This document shows, one piece after another, positions 46,795 through 52,928 of a stretch of DNA of 52,928 nucleotides; position 1 is the stretch's first letter, and every line of letters begins with the position of its first letter. This DNA comes from Chitinispirillales bacterium ANBcel5 (lineage in GTDB: Bacteria > Fibrobacterota > Chitinivibrionia > Chitinivibrionales > Chitinispirillaceae). The notes under the pieces are model-generated. The model searched no databases. It was not told the DNA's origin and was given only the letters and a program-made list of their open reading frames with translations. The stretch spans positions 1-52,928 of the forward strand of contig JARUKZ010000030.1 of the NCBI GenBank assembly GCA_029688955.1, given 5' to 3'. The position numbers were made by a program, and so were the translations under genes.

Positions 46795-46868
46795 AAACAC
46801 AACACACAAGTTTCTGCATTCAAGACGCAGAAAGAACCTGTTGAACGAATAGCTCAGGCCAGGCACTA
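46795..46868. repeat. Intergenic hairpin-containing repeat, copy 1
   Basis: Contains ACAACACACAAG, TTTCTGCATTCAAGACGCAGAA (imperfect hairpin) and CAGGCCAGGCAC. A related copy lies at 48741-48822, in both cases after a plus-strand accessory gene. 46714-47398 otherwise contains no recognisable gene; a perfect CTGCGCA/TGCGCAG hairpin lies at 47348-47364. Confidence 0.5.
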
Positions 46869-47398
46869 TCTGTAATATTATTTATAGGAACATGTATTCA
46901 GAGTTTTTTTTGAGATTCCGGGGGGGGCAGTCGTTAGACAAACAACCCTGCCATACTACGCTCCGCTAAGATTGACTCCCGCTGGTCGTAATTTCTGGTA
47001 TTCGTGGACTGTTAAACTAAGCGTATCGGCAGCTAAAACCACATTTTTCTCCAATATCTTACATTAGCAGAGACAATCTGACTAAATCCAAAAAATGTTT
47101 ATGCAAAACATTTACACTTCCGGGGCTTTTACCTATATTATTACATTGGTTGTCATGCTAAGAATAGAGAGCGAATCCTTATAGCACAGGGGTTAGAATG
47201 TAGAATAAGCAGCGGCTCTGTTCAACATGGTTCTTAGTGAAATGACCCGCAGAGGGGTGGTAAAAGGTGGTGGTTTTGGTGCGTTTCACAAAGAATCTTT
47301 AAATGTTGTGTGCGCAATTAGCCCGCGGAGAGTATTGGCATTAAGAGCTGCGCATCGTGCGCAGCAGAGTAATTGAAAACGAATACAGGAGAGAAATA

Positions 47399-48658
47399 AT
47401 GAGGTTCGAAGAATGGGTCAAAGATAGACATATTCCTTTCAAGCTGAATCACCATGATGATAATAATGATGATTTTAAACCACTAAGTAAAATAATAGGA
47501 AATACCCGGGTTGTAGCATTAGGTGAAAATTCGCACTTCATAAAAGAATTCTTTTTGTTACGACATAACCTTTTGCGTTTTTTCATCGAAGATCTTGGGT
47601 TTACAACGTTTGCTTTTGAATTTGGTTTTGCTGAAGGGCATATCATCAATAACTGGATACATGGGCAGGGAACTGACGATGAAATAGACAGATTCTTAAC
47701 ACACTTCTATTATCCAGAAGAGCTCAAAACCACATTACTATGGCTAAGAGACTACAATAAAGCAGCAAAGACTAAAATCACATTTCTTGGCATTGACATA
47801 CCCAGAAATGGAGGTTCATACTTTCCAAATATAGAGATAGTGCATGACTTTTTTAGAACAGCGGATAAAGAAGCACTTCACATTATCAATGATGCACTGA
47901 ATATTGCAAAAAAGATTGATTACTTCTCCACATCACAGGCTGCCTTAAAATTGCATGAGCTAACAGATTCTGATAAATGCCATTTAACTTGTCAAATAGC
48001 TCGTGCAAAAGTACGCCTTGAAGCTATGGCTCCGATTCACATTGAAAAATATGGAAAGAAAAAATATGAGACTATTCTGCATTATATCAACGGAATGATA
48101 TACCTGGACTATAATATTCAAGCAATGGCGGGCTTTATTTCCGGAGCTGGAATGCAGGGCGATATGGGTGCAAAAGACAAATACATGGCAGATTCTGTGC
48201 TGTGGCATTTAAATAACCAACAAAGTGAGCAGAAATTGATAGTAGTTGCACATAATGCACATATTCAAAAAACACCCATTCTGTATGATGGATTTCTAAG
48301 TTGCCTACCAATGGGCCAAAGACTAAAAGACGCCATTGGTGATGACTATATGTCTTTAGGCATTACTTCTTATAGTGGACATACTGCGGCCCTCTACCCG
48401 GAAGCTGATACAAAATATGGTTTTCGAGTTGATAACTTCCAATTGCAGGAACCCAATGAAGGTTCTGTAGAGAAGGCAATTTCTGATTGTGGAGTTACTA
48501 ACTCTTTTGTCTCCTTTAGAAATATACCTGGAGATGTACAATCCATTCCGAACAAGATTCGATTTGATTCCATTTACATGGAAACAGAACTTGAAAAAGC
48601 ATTCGATGGAATATTTCAAATTGAAAAGTCATCTGTATCTGAGGTCGTTTATGGTTAA
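47399..48658 (+). CDS. Erythromycin esterase family protein
   Basis: The start at 47399 has AGGAG upstream; an earlier ATG at 47357 is in frame. 419 residues covering the whole erythromycin-esterase (PF05139) domain: VVALGENSHFIKEFF (catalytic-region GExxH), FTTFAFEFGFAEG (second Glu), LGIDIPRNG and VVAHNAHIQKTP (His). Characterised members hydrolyse the macrolide lactone ring; many homologues act on other substrates, so resistance should not be assumed. It stands alone with long non-coding flanks, in the accessory block. Confidence 0.85.
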   Translation: MRFEEWVKDRHIPFKLNHHDDNNDDFKPLSKIIGNTRVVALGENSHFIKEFFLLRHNLLRFFIEDLGFTTFAFEFGFAEGHIINNWIHGQGTDDEIDRFLTHFYYPEELKTTLLWLRDYNKAAKTKITFLGIDIPRNGGSYFPNIEIVHDFFRTADKEALHIINDALNIAKKIDYFSTSQAALKLHELTDSDKCHLTCQIARAKVRLEAMAPIHIEKYGKKKYETILHYINGMIYLDYNIQAMAGFISGAGMQGDMGAKDKYMADSVLWHLNNQQSEQKLIVVAHNAHIQKTPILYDGFLSCLPMGQRLKDAIGDDYMSLGITSYSGHTAALYPEADTKYGFRVDNFQLQEPNEGSVEKAISDCGVTNSFVSFRNIPGDVQSIPNKIRFDSIYMETELEKAFDGIFQIEKSSVSEVVYG

Positions 48659-48690
48659 TTGTATAGGCAGTATAACAGTTAAAAAAAGAT

Positions 48691-48704
48691 CGCCATCCAT
48701 GGCG
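48691..48704. repeat. Small palindrome, copy 1
   Basis: CGCCATCCATGGCG. A second copy, TGCCATCCATGGCA, lies at 48876-48889; the outer base pair is changed on both sides, keeping the stem. Confidence 0.6.
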
Positions 48705-48740
48705 AGAGAAGCCAATGAAAGAGTGTGCTAACAAACGCAC

Positions 48741-48822
48741 AACACCAAACGTTTTCTTTGCATCCAAGATGCAGAAAAAAGGAGCACCGGTAATTCAACG
48801 CATAACAGGCCAGGCACAAAAA
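48741..48822. repeat. Intergenic hairpin-containing repeat, copy 2
   Basis: ACAACACCAAACG, TTTGCATCCAAGATGCAGAAA (hairpin) and CAGGCCAGGCAC, related in order and sequence to 46795-46868. Confidence 0.5.
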
Positions 48823-49281
48823 TTTGCACAGCTGGGCTAAGATAGGTTAAACATATTATAGTTGCAAACCTTCGGTGCCATCCATGGCAGGAACCAAACT
48901 ACAGCCCATAACACAGCCATGCAGGGTGAGTACGCCCCAAATTGCAGCTGAACACTGTGGAATATATATTAATATGGCGACTAAGAAACATTTCTGAAGA
49001 GAATATAAGAAAAACTTATAAAGAGAGTAATTAGTTAATAGGTATAATTTAGACAAAGTATAAGTGCCTAAATTGATTGGTAAGGAAATAAAATAACACA
49101 GGGGCGAACGGAAGTGAGCGCCACGAGAAAATGTTAGGGATATCGATCCGCCCCGATCACCGGCTCGTGAGTGTTTTCGCCGGTCTTTTTCTCCGGGGCC
49201 ATCGAGTCCGCGAGTTTATGGCCCCTCCCCGGCGAAATCACGAACAGAAGAGCCGGTGTGGGGCTCTTAGGGCGTTCTTTG

Positions 49282-49313
49282 CCTACTTTCTTTGGCCCTG
49301 GAAAGAAAGTAGG
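49282..49313. repeat. Perfect 12-bp inverted repeat in a GC-rich insert
   Basis: CCTACTTTCTTT and its exact complement around GGCCCTGG. The surrounding 49107-49340 is much more GC-rich than its neighbours and resembles short intergenic palindromic sequences dispersed in many proteobacterial genomes. It has no supported gene. Confidence 0.6.
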
Positions 49314-49449
49314 TCGCCGAAGGCAGTACAAGGACAAGAGTGATCTATATATTTACGTACCATTATGGTTTGAATCAGTAATCAATATTAGAATTATTTG
49401 CACATGAATATAAGAATTGGCGGGGATATAAGTTTCGAGCCAGTTTTCA

Positions 49450-49711
49450 GACAAACAACCATGCATAGAACATTTTGGTATGAAGTGCCAACTATGCAAC
49501 GCAATTATCTGAGATATATGGAAAAATGGCAGAAAAGGTAATTCACGTTCATTATCTCAATCCTATATTAATATACAAATAAGAAAATGAAATCAATCCC
49601 AAAAAAGATATAATAACAATATGCCCTAATCGTCATGCAGTTTTACATTCAAAATACCCTCCTTATGATGATGAGGAAGTAAGAAGAAATTTGAAAACGA
49701 AGGTAAGTTAA
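49450..49711 (+). pseudogene. Decayed HNH (McrA-like) endonuclease
   Basis: One frame reads CIEHFGMKCQLCNAI (about 49462-49506). A frameshift leads into EIYGKMAEKVIHVHYLNPI (from 49511); an in-frame TAA lies at 49580. The same frame then continues INPKKDIITICPNRHAVLHS and KYPPYDDEEVRRNLK to a TAA at 49709. This matches the order of McrA-type HNH nucleases (CxxC, IYGE..IHVHH, DPxxDLIPVCPNCH). Frameshift, nonsense codon and HH-to-HY change show it is inactive. Confidence 0.75.
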
Positions 49712-49735
49712 GAAACTATATAAGGCAGCAAACAG

Positions 49736-50242
49736 ATGGAAAAAAAATTGGAAATCGTTGAGCTAAATTATAAATCATCTGATAAAGATAAGGGTAGATA
49801 CATAAGAGCACATACTGAGATTTGGAATAACCCGGAAAACCATAAATATCTGAGTTTTACAGGGCAACCATTTTCTGATAGCATGCTGGAGGAATGGATT
49901 TATGGATTAAACAAAGATAGCCAGATGAGATATTTTACTGCAATTAAAACAGACATTGTTATTGGAATAATAGTGTTAAAGGCAGATGTTTTGAATGGAT
50001 TTGAAATCTGTGGCTTAGGCATTAAACCGAATTTTAAACGGCAAGGAATTGGAAATCAACTTGTACAAAAGGCGATAGCAGATGCTAAAAACAGTAACTA
50101 CAGAGCCATTCAAACACTTGTATATGCAGACAACTTACCTATGCTTATGCTAACAATAAAGAATGGTTTTCAACCTTATCGCATTGATATAAACCAAAGA
50201 TACGATGGAGCGAATATAGTCGCGTTAAAGAAACAACTATGA
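49736..50242 (+). CDS. GNAT family N-acetyltransferase
   Basis: A 168-residue GNAT. The core beta strands include IVIGIIVLKAD and FEICGLGIKPNFKRQGIGNQ (acetyl-CoA loop QGIGNQ) and the C-terminal NLPMLMLTIKNGFQPYRID. The substrate is unknown. Strongly AT-rich, as is the methyltransferase gene 92 bp downstream, unlike the chromosomal genes before 36 kb; this suggests horizontal transfer. It starts 24 bp after the decayed HNH gene. Confidence 0.85.
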   Translation: MEKKLEIVELNYKSSDKDKGRYIRAHTEIWNNPENHKYLSFTGQPFSDSMLEEWIYGLNKDSQMRYFTAIKTDIVIGIIVLKADVLNGFEICGLGIKPNFKRQGIGNQLVQKAIADAKNSNYRAIQTLVYADNLPMLMLTIKNGFQPYRIDINQRYDGANIVALKKQL

Positions 50243-50334
50243 AATAATGTAAGGTCAAAGTTGTCAAAACCACTGTACGAAGGCAAGAATATGGCAGGTG
50301 CAAAATTTTAGATACTATAAAGGATGGTAAATCT

Positions 50335-51105
50335 ATGGATATTTTAAAGCACAATCGTGAGGCGTGGAATCAACAAGTTGAGAATGGAAATATTTGGACA
50401 AGACCTGTTGATTCACAAATTATAGAAAATGCTAAAAAGGGGATTTGGAGTGTAGTTTTGACTCCTACTAAACCTGTACCTTTAGATTGGTTTCCAAAAC
50501 TTGATGGAAAAAAAGTATTATGTTTAGCATCTGGTGGAGGACAACAAGGACCAGTTCTAGCTGCTGCAGGAGCAGATGTGACAGTGTTTGATAATAGCCC
50601 ATCACAGCTTAAAAGAGACATGGAGGTCGCAAAAAGAGATGGATTATCTATCAAAATAGAGCAAGGAGATATGCGTGATTTATCAAGATTTGTTAATGAA
50701 AGTTTTGATCTTATATTTCACCCAGTATCAAACTGTTTCATGGACGATGTAAATAAAGTTTGGAAAGAGTGTTATAGAGTTTTAAAGAAAGACGGAACTT
50801 TATTAGCTGGATTTAGCAACCCATTAACATACATTTTTGATATGAATGAATGGGATGAAAATCATAAACTTATAGTAAGGCATCGGATTCCCTATTCCGA
50901 TTTAGAACAACTCTCAAAAGAACAGCTAGAAGTAAAGATAGCAAATAAAGAAACACTGGAATATGGACATTCATTGCAGGATCAAATCGGTGGTCAGGTT
51001 GATGCTGGTTTTATGATAAATGGATTTTATGAAGACTCTGCTGGAGGAGATCTGTTAGATCCATATATTAACACTTTTATCGCAACCAGAGCAATTAAGA
51101 AGTAA
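50335..51105 (+). CDS. Class I SAM-dependent methyltransferase
   Basis: A 256-residue protein behind AAGGAT. SAM-binding loop VLCLASGGGQQGPVLAAAG (about 62-80), then VTVFDNSPSQL (acidic residue binding the ribose), IEQGDMRDLS and a post-Rossmann strand FDLIFHPVSNCFM. The family contains many small-molecule methyltransferases of unknown substrate. AT-rich; last gene of the accessory block before the repeat element at 51.14 kb. Confidence 0.85.
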   Translation: MDILKHNREAWNQQVENGNIWTRPVDSQIIENAKKGIWSVVLTPTKPVPLDWFPKLDGKKVLCLASGGGQQGPVLAAAGADVTVFDNSPSQLKRDMEVAKRDGLSIKIEQGDMRDLSRFVNESFDLIFHPVSNCFMDDVNKVWKECYRVLKKDGTLLAGFSNPLTYIFDMNEWDENHKLIVRHRIPYSDLEQLSKEQLEVKIANKETLEYGHSLQDQIGGQVDAGFMINGFYEDSAGGDLLDPYINTFIATRAIKK

Positions 51106-51140
51106 AAGTGTTAGAAGGAGACGATGTCCGTGTGTTTTTA

Positions 51141-51360
51141 ATAAGCGCTGAAAGCGCGGCATATTCTGGTGGTATTTAAATGTGCAGGAAAAATGAAAAA
51201 AAGAACTCTTTTTTTGGGCTCCTAAGTCACTTAGAAAGCCTTATTAGAACTCTTTTTTGGATTGCTAAGTCGGCTTATAAGGCCAATTGAACATTTTTTG
51301 ACCAAAAATGTTACAAATTCGGGTGGTTTATCGTTTTTCGGGAAAAGATTTGAAAAGAGG
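51141..51360. repeat. Short copy of the 42-43-bp minisatellite element
   Basis: In order: AAGCGCTGAAAGCGCGG, ATATTCTGGTG, TGCAGGAAAAATGA, then only about two minisatellite units (CTTTTTTTGGGCTCCTAAGTC...), then ATAAGGCCAATTGAACA, GACCAAAAATGTTACAAATT and TTCGGGAAAA. Both flanks match those of the ~22-unit array at 38359-39415, so the two are one element with very different repeat numbers. Confidence 0.85.
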
Positions 51361-51367
51361 AACTTAG

Positions 51368-51490
51368 GTTACCCCCGATTTGAATAACTCTGATTCCAAA
51401 AAAGCTCATCATAAGCCCAAATACCGTTTATCTCAAACCCAATTCTTAAAAGTTGCAGAGATTGCATGTAATATCCGGCAATGAAAACAA
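51368..51490 (-). pseudogene. Degenerate fragment of a NapH-like gene
   Basis: On the minus strand one frame reads FGLMMSFFGIRVIQIGGN, nearly the same as FGLMMGFFAVRVIQSGGN of the intact gene at 36219-36911. KNWV (compare KNPV) and a NLC-like piece (compare CGNLC) precede it in other frames, with a deletion between them. A decayed paralogue fragment beside the repeat element. Confidence 0.75.
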
Positions 51491-51539
51491 GTATATTTGA
51501 GCCCAAATTATGCGAAAGGAATTTTTTTAGAAAGTTTGT

Positions 51540-52739
51540 ATGAAAAATCTTCTCTATTTTGTATTTGGCAACAAAAGGCTTCTTAATTTCGGTTTTCTCT
51601 TCAATTTCTTTTCTTCATTTGGGCAGACCTTTTTCATTTCCCTTTTTGTACCCTTCTGGACAGAACTTTTTGGCCTGACTAATACCTCCTTTGGTGGGAT
51701 CTATACTTCGGTGACACTGCTTTCGGCATTTATGCTTTCGGTGTTTGGTCGTTTTATCGACCGAATCAGCCTTAAACGCTTCGGTTTGATCGTTTCCTGT
51801 GCTCTGGTGAGTGCTGTTGCAATTCTTTCCAGGGTTAGTACGCTTTATACTTTTATTCCCGCACTGTTTTTAGTAAGGTGGCTTGGTCAGGGACTGATGA
51901 CCCATACATCAGAAACCGGAATCGCGCGACATTTCTCTTTCAATCGAGGTAAAGCATTAAGCATAACTACCTTAGGTCATCCTGCAGCACAGTTTGTTTT
52001 GCCGGTGATTGCGGTACCTCTGTTGCAACATGTGGGCTGGAGATCGACGCTTCTGTTTATGAGTGTTTCGGCTGTGTTCTTTGTGTTACCATCAGTGATG
52101 CTGATGAAAAACGAACCAGTATCAAAACACAAATCATTCAGTTCCAAAACACAAAAGTCCAGTGATGGTAAAAGGCTTTTGTTTTCACCGGAATTTTGGC
52201 TTATTGCTGTGAATACAGTCATTATTCCCTTCTTTTCAACTGCACTGTTTTTATATCAGTATGTAATTGGTGAACTATACGGCTGGGATGCGCAAAGAAT
52301 CGCCTACTCCTTTGTGTTTTACTCGACTTTTGGAGCGTTGACGATGCCTCTCTCCGGTTATTTTATCGATAAGTTTAGTGCTGTAAAACTTTTCCCCATC
52401 TATTTAATTCCGCTTCTTTTTTCTGTTGCTCTTCTTGCGGTAACCTCTACAGATACCCTTCTGCCCGTTGTTTATGCGCTGCTTGGGATTACCACCGGGT
52501 TTAGAAACACGATGAAAACAGCTTTAATTACCGAGGTGTATGGTGTTTCACGACTGGGTAAAATCAGGAGCTATTTTAGTACCCTGATGGTGTTCAGTAC
52601 AGCGTTAGGTCCACCACTGCTTGGATTTTTTCTTGACCGTGATATGTCGTTTCAGCTGGTTGCTGGAGGGTTTTTTATAGTTTTGCTTGGGGTTATTGGT
52701 GCGAGTTTTGGTTTGTGGAGGGGTAGGGCTGTTGGTTGA
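51540..52739 (+). CDS. Major facilitator superfamily transporter
   Basis: A 399-residue MFS protein with about twelve TM segments in two halves separated by a charged loop near residues 200-220 (KHKSFSSKTQKSSDGKRL). Seen: LFGRFIDRISLKRFG-like motif A (here VFGRFIDRISLKRFGLIVS) and its counterpart LSGYFIDKFSAVKLFPI in the second half. Substrate unknown. AAAGGAA lies about 20 nt upstream of the ATG, so the start is likely but not certain. A 21-bp repeat array begins 11 bp after the stop. Confidence 0.85.
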   Translation: MKNLLYFVFGNKRLLNFGFLFNFFSSFGQTFFISLFVPFWTELFGLTNTSFGGIYTSVTLLSAFMLSVFGRFIDRISLKRFGLIVSCALVSAVAILSRVSTLYTFIPALFLVRWLGQGLMTHTSETGIARHFSFNRGKALSITTLGHPAAQFVLPVIAVPLLQHVGWRSTLLFMSVSAVFFVLPSVMLMKNEPVSKHKSFSSKTQKSSDGKRLLFSPEFWLIAVNTVIIPFFSTALFLYQYVIGELYGWDAQRIAYSFVFYSTFGALTMPLSGYFIDKFSAVKLFPIYLIPLLFSVALLAVTSTDTLLPVVYALLGITTGFRNTMKTALITEVYGVSRLGKIRSYFSTLMVFSTALGPPLLGFFLDRDMSFQLVAGGFFIVLLGVIGASFGLWRGRAVG

Positions 52740-52749
52740 TGAGTGCCTC

Positions 52750-52928
52750 GTGTTTTTAAGGGGACGGACTGTGTTTTTAAGGGGACGGACTGTGTTTTTA
52801 AGGGGACGGACTGTGTTTTTAAGGGGACGGACTGTGTTTTTAAGGGGACGGACTGTGTTTTTAAGGGGACGGACTGTGTTTTTAAGGGACGGACTGTGTT
52901 TTTAAGGGACGGACTGTGTTTTTAAGGG
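52750..52928. repeat. 21-bp tandem repeat running off the window end
   Basis: GTGTTTTTAAGGGGACGGACT repeats with 21-bp spacing (52750, 52771 and so on to 52876); the last two visible units lack one G and are 20 bp. Nine starts are visible and the array continues past the window. The open frames across it are by-products of the period. Confidence 0.95.

Noticed and set aside
52743..52925. Two overlapping ORFs over the terminal repeat
   Set aside because: By-products of the 21-bp period; they run off the window.

Overview
The window looks like a chromosomal segment of a Gram-negative, diderm bacterium. It carries several lipoproteins and predicted outer-membrane barrels, large secreted proteins (a CBM3-like domain fused to a beta-helix), an FNR-type box, ferredoxin-fused EtfA and very repeat-rich intergenic DNA. 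The secreted-protein style reminds me of Fibrobacterota (Chitinispirillum/Chitinivibrio-like), but no rRNA or other marker is present, so this is a weak inference. I see no tRNA, rRNA, CRISPR array, transposase or integrase.

Layout. 1-372: low-complexity repeat. 373-831: YaiI/DUF188. 1008-11158: a minus-strand run of seven cell-surface genes: a CBM/beta-helix protein, a lipoprotein metallopeptidase, three tandem paralogues (one split by an amber codon inside a 21-bp repeat), a barrel-like protein and an S41 peptidase. 11159-11999: a gap with a cluster of small hairpins and a perfect FNR-type box ahead of a DUF1858-hemerythrin protein. 12000-16400: two transporters, a coiled-coil membrane protein and a frameshifted GNAT gene.

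16532-23815: a LexA-box-preceded run containing a small unknown ORF, lexA, a radical SAM-HhH protein, DUF72, a Y-family polymerase homologue that has lost its catalytic acids (ImuB-like), and a DnaE2-type polymerase. It reads as an SOS mutasome operon without imuA and is the most interesting functional system here. 23821-26974: an outer-membrane-type protein, a secreted protein with LSm-like repeats and an LRR protein. 27035-29915: etfB-etfA-hisG on the minus strand. 30133-33259: methyltransferase, HelD-like and DksA/TraR-like genes. 33514-36911: a PIF1-like helicase and a NapH-like ferredoxin.

36912-41619 is a 4.7-kb gene-free repeat field: a ~280-bp composite repeat with conserved hairpins, a 42-43-bp minisatellite of about 22 units, and a 9+9 inverted array with 21-bp spacing. 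A short version of the minisatellite with the same flanks lies at 51.14-51.36 kb. Between the two copies is a plus-strand accessory block: a TM protein with nested small ORFs, remnants of HNH and DUF1330 genes, a Zn-ribbon protein, a VRR-NUC nuclease with a CFI-box-like tail, a Zn-finger/deoxyribosyltransferase-like (TIR-like) protein, an erythromycin esterase, a GNAT and a methyltransferase. An MFS transporter and another 21-bp array close the window.
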